The translations under genes were made by a program, and so were the position numbers. This document shows positions 18,519 through 27,600 of a stretch of 64,000 nucleotides of DNA, piece by piece. Within the stretch, counting starts at the first letter, position 1. The number at the start of each line of letters is the position of its first letter. The stretch comes from an uncultured Clostridia bacterium. GTDB lineage: Bacteria > Bacillota > Clostridia > UMGS1810. Location: the NCBI GenBank assembly GCA_934463165.1, contig CAKSJG010000009.1, forward strand, positions 1 through 64,000, read 5' to 3'. The notes beneath the pieces were generated by a model. That model was not told where the DNA came from and did no database searches. It saw only the letters and a list, made by a program, of their open reading frames with translations.

Positions 18519-20501
18519 ATGTCCGAAATGCTGAAGGATTACATAATAAATAAAAAGCATCACGCTTTCAGGCAAAATCTGAATTTGGAATATGCAAAAG
18601 AGTTTAAAGAAAAAAAACTCTCACCCAAGGAGCGTATGTCGGAACGTTTTGAGCGCCTTACAAGGCTTGAAAAACCCGTTATTCTTCCGGGTGAAAAGAT
18701 ATGCTTTATGCGTACCGTTAAAAAAATCCCCGATATTTTTACCGAAGATGAATGGGATGAAATACGCTCAAAACACTTTATTCATGAGCTGGGATATATG
18801 TCAAACTTAAGCCCGAATTATTATCATACAATTGAAGTCGGGCTTCTTGAAAAGAGAAAAACCGCTGATGAATACGGAAAAAGAGCAATTGATAATATTA
18901 TAGCTCTTTCCGACAGGTATAAAGAAGAAGCGGCAAAATGCGGAAGAGACGATATCGTCAAAGTCCTTGAACGCGTGCCGAGATACGGTGCGGCAAGCTT
19001 CCGGGAGGCTCTGCAGTTTTTCAGGATTTTGCATTACTCGCTCTGGCTTGAAGGTAACTATCACAATACCGTCGGCAGATTCGATAAATATATGTATAAG
19101 TATCTTAAGGCTGATATGGAAAAGGGTATTTATGATGAAGCCGGTGCACTTGAGCTTATTGAAGATTTCTTTTTGTCTTTCAATAAAGATTCCGATCTTT
19201 ATGTCGGAGTGCAGCAGGGAGATAACGGTCAGAGCATGGTTCTCGGCGGTCGCTCCGGCGGATGTGAGGTTTTTAACCTCCTTTCGAAGCTCTGCCTTAA
19301 GGCGAGCAATAATTTGCTTATGATTGACCCGAAAATAAACATAAGAGTCGGCAGAAATACTCCGATAGAAGTGTATGAACTTGGCAGTGAGCTTACAAAG
19401 GCGGGGCTTGGTTTTCCGCAGTATTCCAATGACGATGTTGTTATTGACGCTCTCATAAAACTCGGTTATGAGCCCGATGACGCTGAAAATTATGTCGTAG
19501 CCGCGTGCTGGGAGTTTATAATTCCGTTTGTCGGCGCTGATGTGGCAAATATCGGGGCGCTTTCTTTCCCGAAGGCTGTTGACATAGCAATGCATAAATA
19601 TTTAAAAGAATGTAAAACATTTGATGATTTTAAAGAAAAATTAAAAGATGTAATATCCGATATGTGTGACGAGCTTTGCCGCGGGCGCGATAACCTTTGG
19701 TTTGTGCCGTCGCCGTTTATGAATGTTCTTATGGATTGCGACATATATAACGGCGGAAAATACAACAATTTCGGATTTCACGGAACAGGCATCGCAACCG
19801 CAGCGGATTCTCTTGCCGTTATAAAAAAATATGTGTATGACGAGGGCAGCATCTCAAAAGACGAACTGATTGATGCAGTTGATTCCGATTTTGAAAAGCA
19901 TGCGGATATTCTGCCGGTTTTAAGATACGAAGCTCCCAAAATGGGAAATAACATAGAGTGGGTCGACGACCTTGCCGTATGGCTGCTTGACAGATTTGCC
20001 GACGGTCTTGAGGGCAAAACAAACTGCCGCGGCGGAATATACAGAGCAGGCACGGGGTCTGCAATGTTTTATCTCTGGCATGCCGAAGAAATCGGCGCGT
20101 CTCCCGACGGAAGAAGGCGCGGAGAAGCATTCGGGACGAATTTTTCCGCAAGCCTTTTTGCAAATCTGAACGGCCCGATTTCCATTATAAAATCGTTTTC
20201 AAAGCCTCATTTTGAAAGGGCGATAAACGGCGGTCCCTTAACAATGGAATTTCACAGCTCAATGTTTACAGATCCCGACTGCGTCAAAAAGGTTGCGCGG
20301 CTTGTGAAAACATACATGGACATGGGCGGTCATCAGATGCAGCTTAATACGGTTAATCCCGATAAGCTTAAAGACGCTCAGCTTCACCCCGAAAATTACC
20401 GTCAGCTTGTTGTAAGAATATGGGGTTGGAGCGCATATTTTGTTGAGCTTGACAAAGCTTTTCAGGATCATGTCATGGCAAGGCATGCGTACAGCTTGTA
20501 G
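18519..20501 (+). CDS. Glycyl radical enzyme of unassigned substrate
   Basis: ATG 18519 is preferred over 18510 because AAGGG (18505-18509) is nine bases upstream. The protein (660 residues) has the pyruvate formate-lyase-like barrel. Cys330 lies in VVAACWEF, giving the Cys-x-Glu pattern found in eliminating GREs such as diol dehydratases. The C-terminal radical loop reads VRIWGWSAYF, with Gly636 as the expected radical site; the usual motif is RVxGY, so Trp before and after Gly is unusual. The C-terminal half keeps ASPDGRRRGE, typical of the family. It is shorter than characterised diol dehydratases (about 790). The activase follows eight bases later and a GH36-like glycosidase lies further on, which hints at a sugar- or polyol-derived substrate (inference). 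Confidence 0.85.
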   Translation: MSEMLKDYIINKKHHAFRQNLNLEYAKEFKEKKLSPKERMSERFERLTRLEKPVILPGEKICFMRTVKKIPDIFTEDEWDEIRSKHFIHELGYMSNLSPNYYHTIEVGLLEKRKTADEYGKRAIDNIIALSDRYKEEAAKCGRDDIVKVLERVPRYGAASFREALQFFRILHYSLWLEGNYHNTVGRFDKYMYKYLKADMEKGIYDEAGALELIEDFFLSFNKDSDLYVGVQQGDNGQSMVLGGRSGGCEVFNLLSKLCLKASNNLLMIDPKINIRVGRNTPIEVYELGSELTKAGLGFPQYSNDDVVIDALIKLGYEPDDAENYVVAACWEFIIPFVGADVANIGALSFPKAVDIAMHKYLKECKTFDDFKEKLKDVISDMCDELCRGRDNLWFVPSPFMNVLMDCDIYNGGKYNNFGFHGTGIATAADSLAVIKKYVYDEGSISKDELIDAVDSDFEKHADILPVLRYEAPKMGNNIEWVDDLAVWLLDRFADGLEGKTNCRGGIYRAGTGSAMFYLWHAEEIGASPDGRRRGEAFGTNFSASLFANLNGPISIIKSFSKPHFERAINGGPLTMEFHSSMFTDPDCVKKVARLVKTYMDMGGHQMQLNTVNPDKLKDAQLHPENYRQLVVRIWGWSAYFVELDKAFQDHVMARHAYSL

Positions 20502-20508
20502 GTGATAT

Positions 20509-21270
20509 ATGATGAATGCGACAATTTTTGATATAAAGGAATTTTCACTTCATGACGGCCCGGGCGGAAGAATCACTGTGTTTTTTAAGGGGTGTCCTTT
20601 AAGGTGCATGTGGTGTCATAATCCCGAGGGGTTGAGCAAAGAGCCGCAGCTCATGATAAAACACAACATGTGCGTTCACTGCGGCAGATGCAAACGCGGG
20701 TGCTCTCATCCCGAATGCCGCGGTTTTGACCGCTGCATACACGCATGTCCGCTCGGATGCATAAGCGTATCGGGCAGAGCATACAATTCGGAAGAGCTTG
20801 CCGCAATACTCAAAAAAAATGCCGATTTTCTTGAGTTAAACGGCGGAGGAGTGACATTTTCGGGAGGAGAACCGATGATGCACGGCGAATTTATACGTGA
20901 GCTTATTCCGAAGCTCGGCGGCATGCACACGGCTGTTCAGACAAGTGCATACACAGACTCGGATAATTTCAAAAAAACCGTTGACATGCTTGACTTTGTC
21001 ATGATGGATATAAAGCTTGCCGACCGCGAAAAACACAAAAAATATACCGGGGTATATAACGATATAATCCTTGAAAACTTTAAATACCTTAAAAATTCGG
21101 GCAGAGAGCATGTTATTCGTGTGCCGCTTATACCGAACATTACCGATACGAAAGAAAATCTTGAGGCAATATATGAAATCGTCGGTGATTCAAAGGTTGA
21201 GTTTTTAAAATACAATAATCTTGCCGGGGCGAAATACCCCATGCTCGGCATGAAATATCCGCTTGCTTAA
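20509..21270 (+). CDS. Glycyl radical enzyme activating enzyme (radical SAM)
   Basis: The start is either of two adjacent ATGs (20509 or 20512). The radical SAM cluster motif is Cys29, Cys33 and Cys36 (GCPLRCMWC). A ferredoxin-like insert follows, with Cys-rich stretches CVHCGRCKRGC and CIHACPLGC, enough for two extra 4Fe-4S clusters as in GRE activases other than plain PflA. FSGGEP is the SAM-binding GGE motif. It would abstract hydrogen from Gly636 of the enzyme encoded just upstream, and the seven-base gap supports co-expression. At 253 residues it is somewhat short for the two-cluster type, but the core looks complete. Confidence 0.93.
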   Translation: MMNATIFDIKEFSLHDGPGGRITVFFKGCPLRCMWCHNPEGLSKEPQLMIKHNMCVHCGRCKRGCSHPECRGFDRCIHACPLGCISVSGRAYNSEELAAILKKNADFLELNGGGVTFSGGEPMMHGEFIRELIPKLGGMHTAVQTSAYTDSDNFKKTVDMLDFVMMDIKLADREKHKKYTGVYNDIILENFKYLKNSGREHVIRVPLIPNITDTKENLEAIYEIVGDSKVEFLKYNNLAGAKYPMLGMKYPLA

Positions 21271-21349
21271 ACTTAAAGAAACAAAAATATAAAATTATTA
21301 ATACTAGATGATTGTAAAATAAAAATGAAAAAAATGCGGATAAATTATT

Positions 21350-21505
21350 GCGCAGCGCTGTGGTGCACGCTGCCTACAAATAAATTGACAGGTATATATC
21401 CTGTTGATTATATCTGCTTAAACAAAATTCACCAATATGATTCCAATTATTAAATTACGAATATTTAATAATGACTACGTAGGCAGCGGTGCCCACACCG
21501 TTCCG
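21350..21505 (-). repeat. Repeat A copy 1 (~156-bp palindrome-ended element)
   Basis: Read on the minus strand it starts CGGAACGGTGTGGGCACCGC, continues TGCCTACGTAGTCATTATT and ends TTTGTAGGCAGCG. It aligns along its length with 42065-42221 and 54304-54459. The ends are imperfect inverted repeats, each holding a small hairpin (GGTG-TGGG-CACC). There is no coding capacity. It fills the gap between the GRE activase and the GH36-like gene. Confidence 0.9.
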
Positions 21506-21636
21506 ATGAAAAATAAACATTTTCATCTGTTTACGGGAGAAAATGTAAATAAAATGATATCTCAGAATGTGCTTTAAATCAAATATTTTGTAATTTTACA
21601 ATTAACTAAATTATTAATCCCGAAAGGAGACTGACA
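21506..21636. other. Gap after repeat A: hairpin and AT-rich leader
   Basis: A hairpin GATGAAAA-TAAACA-TTTTCATC directly abuts the repeat. The rest is AT-rich sequence ending in the ribosome site AAAGGAG for the next gene. I see no small gene here. Confidence 0.5.
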
Positions 21637-23547
21637 ATGCTTAAATTAGAACCGTTTGTAAGAATGATAACAGGAGAGACAGACACCGTCGGAGCACTTT
21701 GCGATATAAAGGAAGATGACGGAATAACCGCCGTATATGCATACGGTGCCGTAAATCAGGCGCCTCTTGACCCCGATTTCGGAATGGGAATATACATAGA
21801 TGTCGGCGGCGATATCGAAAGCGTCGTATCCGATTACAGACGCTGTGAATTCTGGTGCATGCCGTCTTTCGGAAAGGACTTTACGGATGTTCCGGATGAA
21901 ACTCAGGCTCTTATTTACAAAAAAACAAACGGAACATTCGGAGTGATTCTTCCTGTTGTTGACAAGGAATTCAAATGTGTGCTGAAAACCGAAAACGGCA
22001 GGCTATGCGCGCGTATTTTCAGCTGGTATGATAAGTCATTAAGATGCGATACCCTTGCATTTATGCATGCCGAGGGCAATGATGTTTCGGAGCTTACGGA
22101 AAAATGCACCAAAATGGCGCTTAAGCTGTTAAACAGCGGAGTCCGCCACAGAACCGAAAGAAGATATCCCGAAATTTTTGATTATCTCGGATGGTGCAGT
22201 TGGGATGCCATGGAGATAAGGGTCTGCGAGGAAGGCCTGATTGAAAAATGCAGGGAATTTAAAGAAAAAAACATCCCCGTCAAATGGGGAATACTTGACG
22301 ATATGTGGGCGGAGGTCAAGGAATTTCAGCATCTTAAATATAACAACCGTGATGAAATGTTTAAAATTCTTCACCGCGGAAGCCTGTATTCCTTTGAAGC
22401 GGATCACAAGCGTTTTCCGCACGGTTTGAAGCATGCGATAGATGAAATGAACAAATACGGAATCAAGGCGGGAATATGGCATCCGACAACAGGATACTGG
22501 TCGGGTCTTGACCCGAACGGTGACGCATATGCCGAGACAAGGGATTATCTTATCGAAACCGAGGGCGGTCTTAACATTCCGGATTGGAAAACCCCGAAAG
22601 CTTATATGTTCTATAAAACGTTCCACGACTTTTTGCGTAAATGCGGAGCGGAGTTTATAAAGATTGACAATCAGTCAATGACAAGACGTTATTACAAAAA
22701 CCTTGCCCCCGTTGGGAAAGTCGCAAGGAGCTTCCACGATGCAATCGAAGCGTCTGTCGGAGAGCATTTTGACAATGCCATGATAAACTGCATGGGCATG
22801 GCAAGCGAGGATATGTGGTCGAGAACCGTGAGCCCTATATCGAGATGCAGCGGAGATTTTCAGCCCGAGGATGCGGAGTGGTTTGTGAGTCATATTCTCA
22901 TGTGTTCATATAATTCTCTTGTGCAGGGTCAGTTCTATTGGTGCGATTGGGATATGTGGTGGACGGATGACGGCCAGGCGCTTAAAAACAGTATACTGCG
23001 AGCCGTAAGCGGAGGTCCGATTTATGTGTCCGATAAAATAGGCAGAAGCCGCAGGGAGCTCCTGGAGCCTCTTGCGCTTTCCGACGGAAAAATTCTGCGC
23101 TGCGACAGATGCGCCGTGCCGACAAATGACTGCGCCACAACCGATCCGCGTATAAACGGCTTCATATTCAAGATTCAGAATATTGCGTCCGGCAGCGGAA
23201 TTATTGCAGCATTTAATCTTGATTCCGAAGAAAAAACCGTTACGGGAAGCATATCACCATCCGATGTATATGATATCGTCGGAGACGAATTTGCGGTTTA
23301 CGAGCATTTTTCGAGAGAGCTTAAAATAATGAAACGCAGCGAAAAATTTGATCTTTCCCTCACGGGCAAGGATGATTTCAGGCTGTATGTAATTGTCCCG
23401 ATTACAGACGGCTTTGCTCCGATCGGCCTTATTGACAAATTTATCTCTCCGAAAACGATAAAAAGCGTTATCGGAGAAAACGTTGAGCTTGAAGATGACG
23501 GCACGTATGCATATGTAAAAGACGGAAAGCTTTATATCGAAGAATGA
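21637..23547 (+). CDS. GH36 raffinose-synthase/Sip1-like alpha-galactosidase-family protein
   Basis: This 636-residue cytoplasmic protein has no signal peptide. It has the Raffinose_syn pattern: GWCSWDAM, ILDDMW, the nucleophile Asp344 in FIKIDNQ, the acid/base candidate Asp407 in RCSGDFQPED, then QFYWCDWDMW and SGGPIYVSD. Members act on alpha-galactosides, either as hydrolases or as galactosyl transferases; bacterial ones are mostly untested. The start is well supported by AAAGGAG seven to eight bases upstream. It lies downstream of the GRE pair but is separated from it by repeat A, so co-regulation is uncertain. Confidence 0.85.
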   Translation: MLKLEPFVRMITGETDTVGALCDIKEDDGITAVYAYGAVNQAPLDPDFGMGIYIDVGGDIESVVSDYRRCEFWCMPSFGKDFTDVPDETQALIYKKTNGTFGVILPVVDKEFKCVLKTENGRLCARIFSWYDKSLRCDTLAFMHAEGNDVSELTEKCTKMALKLLNSGVRHRTERRYPEIFDYLGWCSWDAMEIRVCEEGLIEKCREFKEKNIPVKWGILDDMWAEVKEFQHLKYNNRDEMFKILHRGSLYSFEADHKRFPHGLKHAIDEMNKYGIKAGIWHPTTGYWSGLDPNGDAYAETRDYLIETEGGLNIPDWKTPKAYMFYKTFHDFLRKCGAEFIKIDNQSMTRRYYKNLAPVGKVARSFHDAIEASVGEHFDNAMINCMGMASEDMWSRTVSPISRCSGDFQPEDAEWFVSHILMCSYNSLVQGQFYWCDWDMWWTDDGQALKNSILRAVSGGPIYVSDKIGRSRRELLEPLALSDGKILRCDRCAVPTNDCATTDPRINGFIFKIQNIASGSGIIAAFNLDSEEKTVTGSISPSDVYDIVGDEFAVYEHFSRELKIMKRSEKFDLSLTGKDDFRLYVIVPITDGFAPIGLIDKFISPKTIKSVIGENVELEDDGTYAYVKDGKLYIEE

Positions 23548-23570
23548 TAATTTAATATACGGCAAAACGG

Positions 23571-23599
23571 TTGACAAGCGGAATGTTTTGGTATATACT
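23571..23599 (+). promoter_or_regulatory. Promoter for rubredoxin gene
   Basis: TTGACA (23571-23576), a 17-base spacer and TATACT (23594-23599). It is a near-consensus sigma-A promoter about 72 bp before the rubredoxin start. Confidence 0.85.
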
Positions 23600-23670
23600 G
23601 TAAATTACAGACGGTTTTTTATAAAATCGGACAAAAAACAATATCGTGACATTCAGAGGAGGCGTTGAAT

Positions 23671-23826
23671 ATGAAAAAATATGTATGTCCATGCGGATAC
23701 GTATATGATCCGGAAATAGGCGATCCCGAAAACGGCATAGCTCCGGGAACGGCATGGGAAGATGTGCCCGAAGATTGGGTATGCCCGACATGCGGCTTGG
23801 GAAAAGATATGTTTGAGGAAGAATGA
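23671..23826 (+). CDS. Rubredoxin, with shortened first Cys motif
   Basis: This 51-residue protein sits behind AGAGGAGG. It is clearly a rubredoxin: YVYDPEIGDPENGI, PGTAWEDVPEDWVCPTCG. The single iron is normally held by two C-x-x-C-G loops. Here the second is standard (Cys38, Cys41) but the first is C-P-C-G (Cys6, Cys8), one residue shorter. I recall similar forms in some clostridia but cannot verify it. It would pass electrons to rubrerythrin or similar peroxide-reducing enzymes, and the rubrerythrin gene follows after a terminator. Confidence 0.92.
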   Translation: MKKYVCPCGYVYDPEIGDPENGIAPGTAWEDVPEDWVCPTCGLGKDMFEEE

Positions 23827-23845
23827 TGCGTCCGTACGCATCGGC

Positions 23846-23880
23846 AAAATAAGTTTGCATGCTTTGCAGACTTATTTTTG
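23846..23880 (+). terminator. Rho-independent terminator after rubredoxin
   Basis: The stem AAAATAAGTTTGCA against TGCAGACTTATTTT (one G-T pair) has a five-base loop and a T-rich end. It implies that rubrerythrin has its own promoter. Confidence 0.85.
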
Positions 23881-23940
23881 TATAATCCGTAATTTATTAG
23901 GAAAAACTATATTAAAATTTGAAATTCAGGAGGCTGTATT

Positions 23941-24483
23941 ATGAGTGAAACAAAATATTCGGGAACGAAAACCGAGCAGAACTTAAGAGCAGCATTTGCC
24001 GGAGAGACTCAGGCGAGAAGCAAATACACTTATTTTTCAAGCATTGCAAAAAAGGAAGGCTTTGAGCAGATTGCGGCAATATTTTTAAAAACCGCCGAAA
24101 ATGAAAAGGAGCATGCCAAAATGTGGTTTAAAGAGTTAAACGGCATAGGCGACACCTCCGCAAATTTAAAATCCGCTGCCGAGGGCGAAAACTATGAGTG
24201 GACGGATATGTATGAAGAATTTGCAAAAACAGCCGAGGAAGAGGGCTTTCATGAGCTTGCCGGAAAGTTCCGTCTTGTGGCAGCTGTTGAAAAGCACCAT
24301 GAGGAACGCTACCGCGCACTTTTGAAAAATGTTGAAACGGCTGAGGTATTTGAAAAGAGCGATGTTAAGATTTGGGAATGCCGCAACTGCGGTCACATAG
24401 CAATCGGCACAAAAGCCCCCGAGGTTTGTCCCACATGCGCACATCCGCAAAGTTATTTTGAAATTTGCGCCGAAAATTATTGA
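23941..24483 (+). CDS. rbr: Rubrerythrin
   Basis: The 180-residue protein has an N-terminal four-helix di-iron domain with ligand motifs AGETQARSKY and ENEKEHAK, then EEEGFHELA and EKHHEERY. A C-terminal rubredoxin-like iron site follows (CRNCG and CPTCAHP). It reduces hydrogen peroxide in the cytoplasm of anaerobes using electrons from rubredoxin. The gene follows a good ribosome site (CAGGAGG) and is ended by a strong hairpin. With the rubredoxin gene it forms an oxidative-defence pair next to oxygen-sensitive radical enzymes. Confidence 0.97.
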   Translation: MSETKYSGTKTEQNLRAAFAGETQARSKYTYFSSIAKKEGFEQIAAIFLKTAENEKEHAKMWFKELNGIGDTSANLKSAAEGENYEWTDMYEEFAKTAEEEGFHELAGKFRLVAAVEKHHEERYRALLKNVETAEVFEKSDVKIWECRNCGHIAIGTKAPEVCPTCAHPQSYFEICAENY

Positions 24484-24501
24484 TAAAAACCAAAATTCAC
24501 G

Positions 24502-24542
24502 GCAGAGATCCGGTGCTGAAGCATCGCTTCTCTGCTTTTTTT
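24502..24542 (+). terminator. Terminator after rubrerythrin
   Basis: The stem GCAGAGA (24502-24508) pairs with TCTCTGC (24529-24535), with further pairing in the loop, followed by a run of T. Confidence 0.9.
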
Positions 24543-24620
24543 ATTCATTAATATTAAACAAAAATCAACACCTTAATTTGTGGTAAATAACAAATCATAA
24601 AAAGCATGTCTATTTTCATA

Positions 24621-24648
24621 TTGAAATTTTTTGATGATATGATATAAT
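24621..24648 (+). promoter_or_regulatory. Promoter for the deacetylase-like gene
   Basis: TTGAAA (24621-24626), a 16-base spacer and TATAAT (24643-24648), 45 bp before the start codon. Confidence 0.75.
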
Positions 24649-24693
24649 ATACATTGATGATAAATATTATAAAAAGAATAGGATGTGAATTTA

Positions 24694-27600
24694 ATGAAAA
24701 AGTCTGTTTTTTCATTGTGTATGGTGTTATGCATGATTCTTTCAACGGTCTGCATACCTGCCGTACAGGCAACGAATCTCTATACCAAAGGCCCTGTAAC
24801 ATTTGATAATGTTGACAAGGTTTCGGCTGCAGAGACGGGTTTTTCATCGGGAACAGTCATAGCTGACCCGACATATACGATTCCCGGTTATGAATCGCGT
24901 GAGGGCAACAAGATATATGACCCGATTCCAAATTCGGCAAATGAGGTTGTTTTTAACGGAAATACGGGGATTATTGCGATAAGCACTCAGATATTTTTTG
25001 ACTATTATAACGGCATGGATGATCCCACTTCCGGATATATTGCAAACTACTATGACAATACCGATAATTACATAGGCAAAATGGAATACGGCGAATCGGG
25101 CAAAAAGTATTATAATGCCGAAGGCAGTGAGCTAAGCGAAGCTGATTTCAAAACGTATTTGTCTGCTTACGGTTCTTTCCTTTTCAGAAAGACATATATA
25201 AAGAACGGCAATGTGAAGTATTATAACAACATTTCAAAAAACAGCAATGAGCTCACCGAGGATGCCGCAATTGCAAAAAAGGCGGAATCGGGTTATTATG
25301 TAAATGATGAATTTACGTCCGAAGCAGGAAAGCTCTACGGCTCAGATCAGTCAGGCTCGGCGGTTTTCAATCTCAGAAATTCGTCAACCGGCATTAATAT
25401 GTTCAGCATAACGCGTAACGGAAATATAACCTCTGCACACGGCGGCTGGGGAAGCACGGTATTTAAGAAAAACAAATGGTATGACGTTAAGTTTGTTGTA
25501 GATACCGAAAGCTCTTCCATGACGGGAAAATACAAGCTCGCCGAAGAAGAAACGTATAAGGATATTATATGGCAGTGCGCTTTGGAAAAAGCGGACGGCA
25601 CTTTATATAACGGATTTACGACAAAATATATGTATGACGGAAATGCTGTCGGAAATAACAAAAACGGCACACTCCCGGCAAATACTTCAAAATTAAGATT
25701 ACAGGGAATAAACGACGTTTTCAGAGACTATGTGGATAATTTTGAAATAAACACATATAAGACGGTTTATGAGTCGGTAAATGACTGCACAACAGGTGCA
25801 GAGGTAAAAGCAAAGCTTGATTTATTTGCAAGTCTCGGTCTGTTTACCGGCAGCTCCGAATCCTTAAGCTATACCGACGGTCTTTATGACGCTCTTGTCG
25901 GCAGAAACTTTACTTCAACAAGCGAGCTTCAGGCGTTTTATAACGAAACCGTAAAGGAATATACGGGCATTAAATTCTTCGGCTTTGAAGACGAAAAGAC
26001 GTTTACAAACAATGATGCTTCTTATTATAAAAAGGAGACGGACGGCACATACAGCTGGGGAGATAGCACGGATGGCGGCTATACCAAAATGACCGGTACG
26101 GGCGGCGTTATAGTTGAAGATCCGACAGATTCTTCAAATCATGTGCTCTCACTCGGGCGCTCAACCAAGGAGCTCAGAAGTGATAACGGCGCTAAAGCGG
26201 ATATTGCGCAGAATTTCGACACAAACATTCTGGAATTTGATGTTTTGGTTCCCGAATATAACCAAACCGGCACTAACGGAAATATCAGATTCAACACAAA
26301 CTATGCGAGCAGCAATCCGTATGCGCGTACGTGGACGGATATTCTGAGATTTTCAAAGGGCAAGGCATATATCGGAACGAGCAGAGAGAGTGCAGAGGTA
26401 AGCATTCCCCAAAACACATGGCACAGAATAAAGATGGAAATAGACAGCGCCGATGATATCATAAAGTATTATTTTGACGGCGAGCTGAAAGTAAGCGTTA
26501 AGTGCAGCGAAAGCGCTGTTGAGGATGTCAGAAATATTCCGAACGAAAAATCCACAATGCTTAATGTTATGCAGTATTACGGGGTTGCAAACGATTATTA
26601 TATTTATCTTGATAATGTTAAATTTGTCCGTTACGATAACCTTTGCGACAAGATAAACAACTGTGCGTCGTCATCGGATGTATATAACGTTCTTTCAAAA
26701 TATTCCGCTCTCGGATTTTTCGATTTCGGCGATATAATAGATTCTGTTATAGAAAAAGACGCGGTTTATTCCGAGCTTTTGCATAAGGGCTTTACCTCGA
26801 ACATTGCCGTTCAGGATGCATTTGACGAAGCCGCGTGGAATCAGTCCGTTAAAGAATCGGGCGGAGGCGGAATAATTATTGCTTCAAGAAACGAAGAAAG
26901 CGACGGAGAGCACAATTATATCAAGGATGTATCTCTTGTTATAAATGAAAGCGGCATAACGGACACAAGCGCCGATTTTATTGCCGCAAGCTATGAAAAC
27001 GGTGCGCTTTATGATATACAGACTTTAAACTACACGGGTTCCCTTGAAAGAAGACAAAGGATTGAGTGGCAGGGTATGAATCTTGACATTACCAAGGCAG
27101 ACAGTTACAAGATATTTATGTTTGCATCCGGCACCGTCAAGCCGCTTGCAAAGAGCGTAAGCAAAGATGTGGAGCTTTCCGTTCTTACGAACTTCTATCC
27201 CGGCTGGACCAAAAAAGCGGTGACGTTCACGCTTGACGATGCAAACGCATCTGCAGATAAGAAATTTATAGACGTCATAAAGCCTGCCGGAATGAAGGGT
27301 ACATTTAATCTTGTTACAAATAATCTGAACAAAGACGCTGATACGGTACGTGCGCTTTATGACGGATTTGAGGTTGCAAACCACACAAAATACCATCCGT
27401 ATCCGTACTATATGTTTGAAAATGAAACAGCGAACTACACTCCCGTGCTTGCAGACGATGCGTTTGATGAAAACGGAAACAAGCTTAATCTTTATAAAAG
27501 GAAAAGAGGCAGCTATATTGCATATGACGATGAATATATCAAATGCATAAATGCGGGTCATGTTGAAATAGAGAGAATCTTCGGAGAGGGAAGCGACACA

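Noticed and set aside
18807..19595. Long open frame on the minus strand (262 codons)
   Set aside because: It lies wholly antisense to the GRE gene, has no ribosome site and a low-quality composition; it is a shadow of the real frame.
23827..23845. GATGCGTCCGTACGCATC palindrome just after rubredoxin as an operator
   Set aside because: The 7-bp dyad GATGCGT-CCGT-ACGCATC lies past the stop codon, next to the terminator, where a 3'-end hairpin is the more likely role; no regulator evidence.
27025..27561. Minus-strand open frame (178 codons)
   Set aside because: Antisense to the deacetylase-like gene; residues are dominated by Ile, Val, Cys and Phe typical of reversed codons.
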